DNA of 64,000 nucleotides. It comes from Phycisphaera sp. (GTDB lineage: Bacteria; Planctomycetota; Phycisphaerae; Phycisphaerales; Zrk34). The notes under the pieces were generated by a model. The model was not told the origin of the DNA. It saw only the letters and a program-made list of their open reading frames with translations, and did no database searches. The stretch is taken from contig WGMA01000024.1 in assembly GCA_016125285.1 (NCBI GenBank), positions 1 through 64,000 of the forward strand, written 5' to 3'. The position numbers were made by a program, and so were the translations under genes. Below, one piece after another: positions 22,825 through 32,101 of the stretch (position 1 is its first letter; each line of letters starts with the position of its first letter).

Positions 22825-23037
22825 ATGTCCCGCAAGTTCAAACAGACCCGAAAGAGCCGTCGATCCAAGACACGAAGCCCCGTCAATAACCTGTCACAGG
22901 TCACCGCCGACGCCCCTCGCGTGCACCGCTTCGGCGAGCTTCGCATCCCGGCCGACGCGCAGGTCCGAGATTCGTGTTACATCCAGGGCCAGGACGTGAA
23001 TGAGTCGATGGACATGTGGTGGAACTGCGAAGAGTAA
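22825..23037 (+). CDS. Small protein with a basic N-terminus, unknown function
   Basis: A 70-residue ORF with a strong ribosome site (GGAGGA 7-8 bases before ATG). Residues 1-18 are almost all Lys/Arg/Ser/Thr; the rest is acidic and ends in MWWNCEE. It might bind nucleic acid through the basic tail. I do not recognise it. It ends 28 bases before the convergent MFS-PlsC gene. Confidence 0.6.
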   Translation: MSRKFKQTRKSRRSKTRSPVNNLSQVTADAPRVHRFGELRIPADAQVRDSCYIQGQDVNESMDMWWNCEE

Positions 23038-23065
23038 ACTCTTGATCGCTCGCCGCGTCGTGATC

Positions 23066-25021
23066 TCATCCGAGCAACTTCTCGTCTGACAACGCATCCA
23101 CCTGCGCCGCCGCATCGTCGGCCGGTGGATCGAACTGCGCGCCCAGCGCCGCGATGCGGTCTCGGATCGTGTCGAGCATCTGCTGGCGATCGGTCGAATC
23201 GTCGAGCTTGAACGGCTCGCCGAACACGAGGCGCGATCGGCTGGGGATGAGGAACGACAGCAGCGGGCTGTCGGTGTTGGGCGTGTCGCAGATGTAGACG
23301 GGCACGATGACCGCACCGCCCTTCTTCGCGATGAGCGCGACACCGGGGCTGAACTCCATCAGCGCTTCGCGCTCACGGTTCAGGCCACCCTCGGGAAAGA
23401 TGCCGACGATGTCGTTCTCGCGCAGCAGGCCGATGGCCTGCCGCACCGCGCCGCTGTCGCGTTGATCGCGGTGCACGAGGATCGGGTCGGTGACGTACCA
23501 CAGCCAGCCGAGCCACCACTTGTGGTAGTGCGCGACCATCATCCATCGCACGACGCGCGGCACCACGGCCTGGATCAGGATGGGGTCGATGCCCGCGGTG
23601 TGATTCGCGACGATGAGCACGGGGCCTTCGCGCGGCACGCGGTGGCGGTGGAACGCGTCGAGGCGGTGCATGGCGTGCGCGTAGAGGCGTGACAGCCGCC
23701 AGACGAGGTTCTGCGACGGTCGCTCGAAAGGGGCCGAAAGGACGAAGCGGCGCACGCCGTAGATCGCCGCGAGGAACAGCGCGACGCCCAGCGCGATGCT
23801 GATCGGCGGCAGGTCGCGGTCGGTGCCGACGAGCCAGATCGCCAGCGACCCGCCGACCTTGCCGATATCGGTGAGCACTTCCTTGGCGGCGAAGACACGT
23901 CCGCGGATGCGATCGGCGGCGACACGCTGGAGCATCGTGTTGAGCGGCACGAGGATGCACGACGCGGAGACGCCGGTGATCAGCGCGAGCACAAGCCCGA
24001 CGTGGAAGTTGGGCACGATCATCTGCGCGGACATGGCGATGGCGGCGCCGATCATTCCGACGGTGATGTAGATCTCGGCGCCGAATCGCGTGTTGGCCAC
24101 GCCCATGATGATCGAGCCGACCAGCATGCCGCCGCCGAGGCAGCCCATGAGCGTGGTGAGCGACGCGATGTCGCCGTGATACATGTCGACGTTGATCACG
24201 TGCATGGCGGGGACGTAGACGGCGGTGCAGGTCCACATGAGCGAAGCGGCGAGCGTCAGGAACTTCGCGGGCCTGTGCTGGGCGGTGTAACGCAGGCCGT
24301 CGCCGATCTCGGTGAAGACCTGCGTAACGCGCTCGAAATGTCGCCGGGCCGGTCTGTACCACGGTGTCTTGACGAACAGCCAGAACCCGCCGGAGACGAT
24401 GTAGGCCAGCGCGGCGGTGACGATCGTCGGGCCGAGCGACGGCGGGTGATCGGGCGTGCCGGCGAGCAGTTGTCCGCCGATGATGTAGCCGGTGAGGTTG
24501 CCGGTGATGCCCATGCAGACGACGGCGGCGTTGGCGCGCTGGAGGTCGGCGAAGCCGGCGATGTTGGGCACGATGCTGAGCTTCGCGGGGACCATGGTCG
24601 CGGCCATGAACCCGATGGCGAGCATGAACGTCCAGACCATCCACGTGTGCTGCGGGGCGATGATCTGTCCGGCGGTGTACGGGATGAGTCCCCACGCGAC
24701 GAGGACGAACACGCCGCGGGTCTCGTCGGCGCCGAACAGCATCATCCGGCGCGGCACGCGGTCGGCGAGCCAACCGGCGAGCGGACACCACAGCAGGTAC
24801 GGCAGGAAAAAGAAGAAGTCGATGCCGGCGGAGATCGACGCGTTGTTCACGCCCTCGCGGCCGTAGCCGAGCATCTGGAGCGACGCGAGCATCGCCAGGC
24901 GATCGCCGAACCCGCTGGCGAACACGCTGGTCCACAGCAGGTGGAAGCTGACGTTGCGGCCGAGCGACGGCGGCTGCAGCGTTCCGGCGGCGGCGGTGGT
25001 GTCGGCGCGTTGGCGACCCAT
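23066..25021 (-). CDS. MFS transporter fused to 1-acylglycerophosphate acyltransferase (LplT-PlsC type)
   Basis: A 651-residue fusion. Residues about 25-430 form a 12-helix major facilitator like the lysophospholipid transporter LplT (motif A-like GWLADRVPRRMM). Residues about 445-630 are a PlsC acyltransferase with the catalytic NHTAGID motif (Asn473-Asp479), PILVHRDQRD and the FPEGG substrate motif. Together they would flip lysophospholipids inward and re-acylate them, as LplT/Aas do in E. coli, but without the acyl-ACP synthetase domain. Single gene, minus strand. Confidence 0.9.
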   Translation of the reverse strand: MGRQRADTTAAAGTLQPPSLGRNVSFHLLWTSVFASGFGDRLAMLASLQMLGYGREGVNNASISAGIDFFFFLPYLLWCPLAGWLADRVPRRMMLFGADETRGVFVLVAWGLIPYTAGQIIAPQHTWMVWTFMLAIGFMAATMVPAKLSIVPNIAGFADLQRANAAVVCMGITGNLTGYIIGGQLLAGTPDHPPSLGPTIVTAALAYIVSGGFWLFVKTPWYRPARRHFERVTQVFTEIGDGLRYTAQHRPAKFLTLAASLMWTCTAVYVPAMHVINVDMYHGDIASLTTLMGCLGGGMLVGSIIMGVANTRFGAEIYITVGMIGAAIAMSAQMIVPNFHVGLVLALITGVSASCILVPLNTMLQRVAADRIRGRVFAAKEVLTDIGKVGGSLAIWLVGTDRDLPPISIALGVALFLAAIYGVRRFVLSAPFERPSQNLVWRLSRLYAHAMHRLDAFHRHRVPREGPVLIVANHTAGIDPILIQAVVPRVVRWMMVAHYHKWWLGWLWYVTDPILVHRDQRDSGAVRQAIGLLRENDIVGIFPEGGLNREREALMEFSPGVALIAKKGGAVIVPVYICDTPNTDSPLLSFLIPSRSRLVFGEPFKLDDSTDRQQMLDTIRDRIAALGAQFDPPADDAAAQVDALSDEKLLG

Positions 25022-25068
25022 GCGCGGCAGTGTACCGCATCGGGTCGGGTCGAGTCGGATCGCGGACG

Positions 25069-26316
25069 CTACTTATAGATGTACCGACGGGCGAGGAGCA
25101 CGGCGTGCATCTGGTGCTCGGTGTAATCGATGCGGAGCACCGGGTCGCTCGGCCCGCGCATCACCCCGCCGATGGCCGCGTCGCTGGCCGGCGGATGTGT
25201 CATCAGGAACTCGTTGGCGGTTGACGAGCCGACCTGCCAGGTCATGATGCGGTAGAGCTGGTCGTCGATCGCCCGATCGAGTTGGATGGCGTCGTCGGCG
25301 TGGCCGAGTCGGCGGGCGGCCTCGCGTGCGACGATCACGCCCTCGAGAACCCACGCGGAGTTGGCGTCGCGCTGGGCGCCGAGGACGGCGTCGTCGGTCC
25401 AGCCCAGGCCGCGCGCCATCCAGCGCGCCATGTCGACGACGAGCTGACCGCAGCCCGCCGCGTCGGGCCAGCCCGCGTCGTACATGTCGAAGTACGCCAT
25501 CGCGCCCCACTGAAAGAACGCGGCGTCGACGCCGGCGGCGGGCCCGGCGTGCGCCAGGTCGTCGGCGACATACGCGCGGCGCATCGCCTCGGCGGATTCG
25601 ATCGCCTTGTCGCGCACGTCGGCGTCACCGGTCAGCCGGGCGTAGCGGACCAGCGCGAGCAGCGCCTCGCCGTCGGAGTAAGGTGACGGCGCGTCGAGGC
25701 CCGCGCCGTCGTTGTGGGCGTACTTGCCGAAGAATTGGCCACTCGGCAGACGCAGCCGCATCAGCCCGGCGATGAGCTGGCGCAGCGTGTCGGCGTACGC
25801 GACCCGCGCGGGATCGGCGGCGTCGAGCGTCGGCAGCGTGTCGATGATCGCCAGGCAGACCAGCGCCTGCGTGCCGGTCGTGCCGACGTCGAGGCCGGGA
25901 TATCCGACGAACCGCCGGCCCTTGTCGTCGAGGCGGCTGTTGCGGACGAAGAAGTCGACGCCGCGCGCGATCGCGTCGGCAGTCTGCGGCGTCGGCGCAT
26001 CGCGGTGGATCAACGCCACGCCCCACAGCGCCCCGGCGCGACGCACGACCAGCTCGTCGGTCGTGTCGCGGTCGGTCGTGAAGTCGAACTCGTAACGGAA
26101 CCGACCGTCGTCGAGCTGGTTGGCGAGCAGGTGACGCCGGCCGAGCTGGAGCGACGCGTCGAGCAGGTCACGCGTGACGCGCGGCGTGAACGGCGTCGAT
26201 GCGGCGGTCGACGTTGAAGTTGACGTCGACGCGCCCGCCCCGCCGCTCGGCTTGTCGCCGCAGCCGGGCAGCGCCAGCACGCAAACCGCCGATAACACGA
26301 GCCGCGCCATTCGCAT
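25069..26316 (-). CDS. Lipoprotein with a helical toroid-like catalytic-type domain
   Basis: A 415-residue protein with lipobox cysteine at residue 19 (LALPGC), a Ser/Thr/Ala linker and a repeated-helix domain with WGVALIHR, GYPGLDVGTTGTQALVCLA, SPYSDGEALLALVR and QWGAMAYFDMY motifs. The pattern resembles six-hairpin (alpha/alpha) enzymes such as terpene-cyclase-like or glycoside hydrolase-type folds. Function unknown. Start chosen at ATG 26316 for a compact signal peptide; 26334 is possible. Divergent from hemB. Confidence 0.72.
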   Translation of the reverse strand: MRMARLVLSAVCVLALPGCGDKPSGGAGASTSTSTSTAASTPFTPRVTRDLLDASLQLGRRHLLANQLDDGRFRYEFDFTTDRDTTDELVVRRAGALWGVALIHRDAPTPQTADAIARGVDFFVRNSRLDDKGRRFVGYPGLDVGTTGTQALVCLAIIDTLPTLDAADPARVAYADTLRQLIAGLMRLRLPSGQFFGKYAHNDGAGLDAPSPYSDGEALLALVRYARLTGDADVRDKAIESAEAMRRAYVADDLAHAGPAAGVDAAFFQWGAMAYFDMYDAGWPDAAGCGQLVVDMARWMARGLGWTDDAVLGAQRDANSAWVLEGVIVAREAARRLGHADDAIQLDRAIDDQLYRIMTWQVGSSTANEFLMTHPPASDAAIGGVMRGPSDPVLRIDYTEHQMHAVLLARRYIYK

Positions 26317-26339
26317 CGCGTCATGGTATCGCATCCCGC

Positions 26340-26345
26340 TATACT
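26340..26345 (+). promoter_or_regulatory. Candidate -10 box of a leaderless hemB transcript
   Basis: TATACT ends 8 bases before the hemB ATG and no ribosome site is present, the same spacing as at 2811 and 38323. Confidence 0.4.
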
Positions 26346-26353
26346 GATCCGCC

Positions 26354-27355
26354 ATGAGCGAATCGGACACGCCATATCGACCCGTCGAGCGGCCCCGCCG
26401 GCTGCGACGCGGGCAGCTGATGCGGGACATGGTCGCGGACGTGCGCGTCACGGCGGACCACCTCGTGATGCCGCTGTTCGTGCGGCACGGCGAGGGGCTG
26501 CGCAAGCCGATCGCGTCGATGCCGGGCGTCGAGCAGATGTCGCCGGACGTCGCGGTCGACGTCATCGGCGAGCAGTGCGCTCGCGGGCTGCGGCGGTTCA
26601 TCCTGTTCGGCGTGATCGACGCGTCGGCGAAGGACGCGACGGGCAGCGCGGCGGTCGACGTTGACAACCCCGTCAACGTGACGCTCAAGCGCGTGCGCGA
26701 CGCCGGGCACGACGCGCTGATGATCGCCGACCTGTGCTTCTGCGAGTACACCGACCACGGCCACTGCGGAGCGCTGTGCGACGACGCGGCCCTGACGGTC
26801 GACAACGACGCGACGCTCGACATGCTCGGCGAGCAGGCGATGGTGCTGGCCGATTGCGGCGCGGACATCGTCGCGCCGTCGGGCATGATGGACGGGCAGG
26901 TCGCGGCGATCCGCGAGGCGCTCGACGACGCCGGCCACGACCACATCGCGATCATGAGCTACGCGGTGAAGTACGCGTCGTCGATGTACGGCCCGTTCCG
27001 CGACGCCGGCGAGGGCACGCCGCAGTTCGGCGACCGCCGCGGCTACCAGATGGACTACCGCCGATCGCGCGAGTGGATGACGGAGCTGGAGCTCGACCTC
27101 GACGAGGGCGCGGACATCGTGATGGTCAAGCCCGCCGCGACGTACCTCGACGTGATCCGCGGCGTGCGCGACGCGTGCGACGCGCCGGTCGCGGCGTACC
27201 ACGTCAGCGGCGAGTTCAGCATGATCCACGCCGCGGCCGCCAACGGCTGGATCGACCTGCGCGCCGGCGCGGTGGAAGTGACGACCGCGATCAAGCGCGC
27301 CGGCGCCGACGTGATCCTCACGTATTTCGCGCCGCAGCTGATTGACTGGTTGTAA
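26354..27355 (+). CDS. hemB: Delta-aminolevulinic acid dehydratase (porphobilinogen synthase)
   Basis: A 333-residue cytosolic enzyme that condenses two 5-aminolevulinate molecules to porphobilinogen in heme synthesis. Catalytic lysines Lys206 (YAVKYASSMYGPF) and Lys259 (MVKPA), zinc cysteines Cys128, Cys130 and Cys138 (DLCFCEYTDHGHCG). Full length and clearly zinc-type. No other heme gene is next to it. Confidence 0.97.
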   Translation: MSESDTPYRPVERPRRLRRGQLMRDMVADVRVTADHLVMPLFVRHGEGLRKPIASMPGVEQMSPDVAVDVIGEQCARGLRRFILFGVIDASAKDATGSAAVDVDNPVNVTLKRVRDAGHDALMIADLCFCEYTDHGHCGALCDDAALTVDNDATLDMLGEQAMVLADCGADIVAPSGMMDGQVAAIREALDDAGHDHIAIMSYAVKYASSMYGPFRDAGEGTPQFGDRRGYQMDYRRSREWMTELELDLDEGADIVMVKPAATYLDVIRGVRDACDAPVAAYHVSGEFSMIHAAAANGWIDLRAGAVEVTTAIKRAGADVILTYFAPQLIDWL

Positions 27356-27364
27356 TCGATACAG

Positions 27365-27730
27365 CTAACTCGACGGCATCTTCACGCGGAAGCGACGTGG
27401 CACGTCGTCGTCCGCCAACACATAGCACTGGCACGACTTTGCGATGGACACCGACATTCCCGGCTTGAGATGAACGGTGAACGTGTCGCTGTCGGGCGGA
27501 ATGCACACGAGCATATCGTCGGGCCCCGTAATCGATTCGGTCATCGGCCGGTTCTCATCAAATATCGCGGTCGGCAACGCAAGCGCCACCTCGTCCAGCG
27601 CCGTCAAGACCGCGCCCTTCGGCCACGGAAAGATCACTCCCGGCGGCTGGGCGGCGACAGGATCGTGGGCGGACTCTGGCTTGCGTTGATGCCTCAACCA
27701 ATTGAACACACGGACCTCCGTCATCGACAA
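27365..27730 (-). CDS. Hypothetical protein
   Basis: A 121-residue ORF with a soluble, beta-rich profile (PDDMLVCIPPDSDTFTVHLKPGMSVSI) and no signal peptide. Convergent with hemB, about 10 bases between the stops, and 28 bases downstream of the PqaA-like gene on the same strand. I recognise no family. Its codon use is less GC-biased than that of its neighbours. Confidence 0.55.
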   Translation of the reverse strand: MSMTEVRVFNWLRHQRKPESAHDPVAAQPPGVIFPWPKGAVLTALDEVALALPTAIFDENRPMTESITGPDDMLVCIPPDSDTFTVHLKPGMSVSIAKSCQCYVLADDDVPRRFRVKMPSS

Positions 27731-27758
27731 TGTGCGCCGGATTGGCGTTGCAATCCGG

Positions 27759-29180
27759 CTACTCCGCGGCCCGCGTCACCGTGACTTCGCCGTCGGGGCC
27801 CACGATTCGGACGTTGGTGGACAGGTAGTACGGCAGGCCCGCGCCGCCGTAGGTGGCTTCGGCGAAGAAGGCGGTGTAGCCGGTCTGCGGGTACGGCATG
27901 TCGAAGGTCCAGGCGTCACCGGCGTCGTTGGTTTGAGTGGGCTGGGCGGTCCATTGCGACTGGCGGAAATCGCGCGTCGTTGACGTAGCGACCCACGCGG
28001 TGACGGAGGCGGGCTTGACGTCGGAGCCGACGCGGAGGTCGATCGACTGGCCGTTGGGGGTGAACTTCCATACGAGGTTGGGCAGCGGCTGCTGGCCGGT
28101 GACGTGGCGGTGCAGGGCGACGATGGAGCCGACGACGCGGCCGAGGTCGCGCAGGTCGTGGCGGTTGTTGGGCACGTAGACCAGGTGCTTGTTGCCCGTC
28201 AGGTCGCCCCAGTAGAGGTTCGCGGCGTCGAGGGGCCAGTAGTCATCGTTGGTGCCGATGAGCAGCAGCTTGGGCTGCGTGAGCGCGGCGCGGTAGGTGT
28301 ACGGATCGACGATCTCGCGGAGCTTCTGCCCGGCGGGCTCGGCGAGACGCTCGTGCAGGTGACGCTCGGTGTAGTCGCGGATCTGGTCGGACGGCCGGCC
28401 CCACGCGTCGATCGAGTGCTTCATCTGCGGGCCCATGTTCAGCGTGTCGATGACCATGGGGGCGATGGCGTTGGCGCGCTGGTCGACGGCGCCGGTGAGC
28501 CAGGTCGTCCAGCCGCGCTTCGACGCGCCGGTGACGGTGAACCCGGTGATCTTCGCGCCGTCCCACGTCTTGGCGGCGAACTGCTGCACGGCGTCCATCG
28601 CCCGGACCGCGGCCTTGGTCATCGGCAGCAGCAGCGGCCAGGTCTCGTCGCCGGTGTCGAGGTACTTCTCGAACGTCAGCGCGATGATCTGGTCTTCGTG
28701 GAGGTTGCCGAACAGCGGCTGCCGCGGCACCTGCAGCAGCACCGCGACGGGCGACTGCAGCTGCTCGGCGATCGACGCGAACACCGCCGCCTCGCGCGGC
28801 AGGCGCGCGTCTGCGGCGGGCGGCTGCTCCAACTCGTCACGCCACGACCCGCCGGTGATGAACAGCATCGCCTGCTGGTCCCCCGCCCGCATGACCGACG
28901 GCTTGATGATGAACAGTTGGTGCTTCCACGGCAGGTCCCGCCAGGTCTGCGAAGTAAGGATCAGCTCGGTGTAGGTGGAGATGCCGAGCTTGCCTTCGCG
29001 TCGCCTGGTCCAACCGAACGAATCGTCGGGCGCGGCGACGTACTTGCCGAGCACCGTGTCGGCGACGGCCGGACGGATGTCCGCGGCGTGCAGCGACGCG
29101 GCGGCGCCGAGGCACGCGCACGCCGCCATCATCCATGCTGTTCGCGTCCCCCATGCTCGCCGCGCCGATCGTTCGCTCAT
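27759..29180 (-). CDS. PhoPQ-activated pathogenicity-related protein (PqaA-like)
   Basis: A 473-residue secreted alpha/beta-hydrolase-fold protein of the PhoPQ_related family. A signal peptide (about residues 1-33, ending LHAAD) is followed by WKHQLFIIKP, VTGASKRGWTTWLTGAVDQR with the nucleophile-type serine, and GTNDDYWPLDAANLYW near the acid site. Family function is unclear; members are common in planctomycetes and may be exported esterases. Start chosen at ATG 29180 because GAGGTG lies about 6 bases upstream. Confidence 0.9.
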   Translation of the reverse strand: MSERSARRAWGTRTAWMMAACACLGAAASLHAADIRPAVADTVLGKYVAAPDDSFGWTRRREGKLGISTYTELILTSQTWRDLPWKHQLFIIKPSVMRAGDQQAMLFITGGSWRDELEQPPAADARLPREAAVFASIAEQLQSPVAVLLQVPRQPLFGNLHEDQIIALTFEKYLDTGDETWPLLLPMTKAAVRAMDAVQQFAAKTWDGAKITGFTVTGASKRGWTTWLTGAVDQRANAIAPMVIDTLNMGPQMKHSIDAWGRPSDQIRDYTERHLHERLAEPAGQKLREIVDPYTYRAALTQPKLLLIGTNDDYWPLDAANLYWGDLTGNKHLVYVPNNRHDLRDLGRVVGSIVALHRHVTGQQPLPNLVWKFTPNGQSIDLRVGSDVKPASVTAWVATSTTRDFRQSQWTAQPTQTNDAGDAWTFDMPYPQTGYTAFFAEATYGGAGLPYYLSTNVRIVGPDGEVTVTRAAE

Positions 29181-29255
29181 CGCGCACCTCATGCCCAGAG
29201 TTTCAAATGGCTTACCCAGTCAATCATACGACCGGCCCGGGCGTGGGTTGCAGCG

Positions 29256-29855
29256 TCACCGCGCGCCGTGGCGTTTGTGCAGGCGCGGTCCGCCGTAAAG
29301 TGCGATATGCAGCGCCATCAGGCTCGCGAGCGTCGGCAGCATGCCGAAGCCGACTACCATCGCCGAGCCGATCAGCACGAAACGCTCACGCGTGACCGGC
29401 GTCTCGACGCCGTCCTTCTCGAATACGTACGTGGCCCGCTCGGCCATGATCGGCCAGTCGCCGTGTGGCCCCCCCGTCTCGCTCATCGCCGAGCCCGCCC
29501 AGAGCAGCGTGCCCGCCAACGCCAACCCGCACGCGACGATCGTCCCGACCAGCCACGGCCGGCATCGTTGCAGCCGTGGCCACGCCGCGGACAACCCGCC
29601 GCGCGGCCAGCGCGCCCCACCGTTCAGCCGCTGGAGGCGAGCCAGCCACGCCAACAGCACGACCGCGATGATAAGGCTCGCGGAGAATCCCGAGACGAGC
29701 TTGTCCGGCCCGACGATACAGCCGAACATCCCCATCAGCGCCGCCGCGACCGACACGCAGGCGCCGACCGCGGCGAGCTTCAGTTTCAGCAGGTCGTCGC
29801 CGGCGCCGATATCACGCACGCCGTCGTCGGCTTCGTAAAGGGGATCTTTATCCAT
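29256..29855 (-). CDS. Hypothetical membrane protein
   Basis: A 199-residue protein with four hydrophobic segments (about 28-50, 57-76, 102-122, 160-185) and an acidic N-terminus. It ends with a basic tail. No family recognised. It shares the strand with the secreted protein gene 9 bases upstream, so the two are likely co-transcribed. Confidence 0.65.
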   Translation of the reverse strand: MDKDPLYEADDGVRDIGAGDDLLKLKLAAVGACVSVAAALMGMFGCIVGPDKLVSGFSASLIIAVVLLAWLARLQRLNGGARWPRGGLSAAWPRLQRCRPWLVGTIVACGLALAGTLLWAGSAMSETGGPHGDWPIMAERATYVFEKDGVETPVTRERFVLIGSAMVVGFGMLPTLASLMALHIALYGGPRLHKRHGAR

Positions 29856-29864
29856 CGGCCCACC

Positions 29865-30689
29865 TCACGGCAGCTCGATGTCCGTCAGCTTGAACGGCAC
29901 GTCGGTCTCGGTGGTCGACGTCGCGACGCTCAGCTTGAGCTTCGCGTTGGCCGGCAGCGACCGGCAGTCGATCGAGACCGTCTTGGTGTTGTTGAAGCCG
30001 AACGAGCTGCGCCCGTTGCTCAGCGAGTTGCCCGACGCGTCGACCACGTCGTACTCGGCGATGCGGTCGTTGGGGTCCGTGACCTTCATCTCGACCTGCT
30101 TCGAGGCCGTATCGACCTTCGTGATCGTCACCGTCGCGCCCGCGGCCTTGATGGCCGGGTCCGCCACAGCCTTGCCGACCTGCCCGGCGAGCCCGCCGAC
30201 CATCACGTCCTTCAGCGTCGCGCTCTTGAGCTTCAGCGTCCCCTCGAGCGACGCGATCTTCGTCGCCTGGCGCGGCGCCTGCGACAGCATCAGGCTCACC
30301 TTGATGCGGTCCTTCGGCTTGACGTCCTCGAAGAACCACATGTGCTCGCGGTTCAGCTCGTCGTAGCTGTTCTGCCCGCCGAAGCTGAAGTTCGACTTGG
30401 CCGGGCTCAGGTCGTTACCCTTGTCGTCCACGGCCCTGGTGATCTTGATGTACCCCGCATGCGTGGCCGCTTCGACTTCCTTGCCCGCCAGCTGCAGCGT
30501 GACGGTCGTCGTGTTGAACGACCCGCCGAACTTGCGCGCCTTGTCGGACACGATAAAGTCCTTCGTCCGGCTCTCGCTGACGCCGAACACCTTGACCTCC
30601 ACGCCCGCCGCGTCCGCCCGCGTCGTCGTCATCCCCCACGGCAGCGCCACGGCCAGCAGCGCCGCGGCGCCGATCGTTTGCCTGATCAT
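29865..30689 (-). CDS. Secreted beta-rich protein of unknown function
   Basis: A 274-residue protein with a signal peptide (about 1-26, ADA-AG). The start at ATG 30689 has AAGGAG 8 bases upstream. The mature part alternates short strands (KVFGVSESRTKDF, VEMKVTDPNDRIAEYDVVDASG) and looks like two beta-sandwich-like halves. No family recognised. It lies directly upstream of the membrane protein gene. Confidence 0.7.
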   Translation of the reverse strand: MIRQTIGAAALLAVALPWGMTTTRADAAGVEVKVFGVSESRTKDFIVSDKARKFGGSFNTTTVTLQLAGKEVEAATHAGYIKITRAVDDKGNDLSPAKSNFSFGGQNSYDELNREHMWFFEDVKPKDRIKVSLMLSQAPRQATKIASLEGTLKLKSATLKDVMVGGLAGQVGKAVADPAIKAAGATVTITKVDTASKQVEMKVTDPNDRIAEYDVVDASGNSLSNGRSSFGFNNTKTVSIDCRSLPANAKLKLSVATSTTETDVPFKLTDIELP

Positions 30690-30911
30690 CGTTTCGTCTC
30701 CTTGTCGATATGACGTGTCCCCTGATCGCCGGACGTCCCTCCGTCCGACCCGACCAATGGTAACACGGCCCGCGATGGCAAAGGCGGCAAAACGGCGCGA
30801 CAAAAGGCGAATCCGGCATCGCGATGAACCCGCAACGCGGCGGGCGCACTGTATCGTTACGCGGTTTTTCCTTGATACCGCGCGGGAACAAACGCTAGGC
30901 TGGCGGGTCTG

Positions 30912-31361
30912 ATGACGTGTGAACCGACGTATAACCCGTACGACGGCTGCCGAACGCGGGCGCGCGTGTGGGGGGTGTTGGTGCTGGCGCTCAGCGCGTC
31001 GGCGCTCGGGTTCGCCGCGACGCTGCGGGTGGGCGAGCCGGGCTTCGGGACCGACTCGGTGCTGACGGCTCAGCACTGCGTGTGGCGTTCGGAGCACGGC
31101 ACGCCGTGCCCGACGTGCGGGTACACCACCGCGATCGTGCTGGCGACGCACGGGCGGATCGGCGCGTCGGCCGCCACCCAGCCGGCCGGGATGCTGCTGG
31201 CGATGGTCACCGCGATGGCGGTGTGGATCGCCGGGTGGGTCGCGTGGACCGGATCGACCGTGCCCGGCGCCGTGCTGGCGCGTTGGATGCGTGCGCGGAC
31301 GTTCGGCGTGATAATCGCTATCATGTTGGCCGCTTGGATCTACAAACTGGCGATCGGCTGA
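30912..31361 (+). CDS. DUF2752 membrane protein
   Basis: A 149-residue protein with three hydrophobic segments and the family motif CPTCGYTTA preceded by a cysteine-bearing loop. DUF2752 proteins are small inner-membrane proteins of unknown role, common in Planctomycetes and Bacteroidetes. It precedes two lipoprotein genes on the same strand with short spacing (29 bases). Confidence 0.85.
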   Translation: MTCEPTYNPYDGCRTRARVWGVLVLALSASALGFAATLRVGEPGFGTDSVLTAQHCVWRSEHGTPCPTCGYTTAIVLATHGRIGASAATQPAGMLLAMVTAMAVWIAGWVAWTGSTVPGAVLARWMRARTFGVIIAIMLAAWIYKLAIG

Positions 31362-31390
31362 CCCGCTCGCGGATCACCACGGAGACGCAG

Positions 31391-32098
31391 ATGACGATGG
31401 ATACCACAGAGTTCAACACCGGTCGGATGGCGCGGCGGACGGCGCTGCTGGGCGTGCTCGGCGTGCTGGCGGTGCTGCCCGCGCTCGGCGGCTGCGAGGC
31501 CGCGGGCTACGTCGCCAACGTCGTCGGCGGCGGCGGCAGCGACATCAAGGTGCCCGCCGAGTACCACGGCCTCGAGGGCCAGTCCGTCGCCGTGCTCGTC
31601 GACGCCGACCAGGCGATCCTCTTCGGCTACCCGCTCGCCCAGCTCGAGGTCGGCCAGCGCGTCAGCGACGAGATCGCCGGCAACGTCCCCGGCGTCAAGG
31701 TCGTCGACGCCAAGCAGATCGTCGACTTCCAGCAGCGCAACCTCTACTGGAACACCAAGCTCGCCAGCGACCTGGCCAAACGCCTCAACGTCACCCGCCT
31801 CGTCATCATCGACCTCAGCGACTACCGCATGCACGAGCCCGGCAACGTCAACCTCTGGAAGGGCCAGATCAGCGCGAACGTCGGCGTCGTCGAGGCCGAC
31901 TCCGCCACCCCCAACGACAAGGCCTACTCCACGCTCATCACCGTCTCCTACCCGCCGCGCGGCTCCAAGGAGATCCTCGATTCCGACGAGCGCACCATCC
32001 GCCTCGCCCTGCTCGACCTGTTCGCCCACCAGGTGACCGGCAAGTTCTACGAGCACCTCGAGTCGCGCGACGACCGCGGCCGACCCAACAGCAACTAA
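31391..32098 (+). CDS. Lipoprotein, paralog 1
   Basis: A 235-residue protein with lipobox Cys35 (ALGGC) after a twin-arginine-containing signal (ARRTALLG). The mature domain (VAVLVDADQAILFGYPLAQLEVGQRVSDEIA, shortened here to its core VAVLVDADQAILFGYP) suggests a Rossmann-like alpha/beta fold as in small outer-membrane assembly or LPS-type lipoproteins. ATG 31391 has GGAG 6 bases upstream. The next gene, 3 bases downstream, encodes a related lipoprotein of the same layout. Confidence 0.75.
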   Translation: MTMDTTEFNTGRMARRTALLGVLGVLAVLPALGGCEAAGYVANVVGGGGSDIKVPAEYHGLEGQSVAVLVDADQAILFGYPLAQLEVGQRVSDEIAGNVPGVKVVDAKQIVDFQQRNLYWNTKLASDLAKRLNVTRLVIIDLSDYRMHEPGNVNLWKGQISANVGVVEADSATPNDKAYSTLITVSYPPRGSKEILDSDERTIRLALLDLFAHQVTGKFYEHLESRDDRGRPNSN

Positions 32099-32101
32099 CT
32101 C

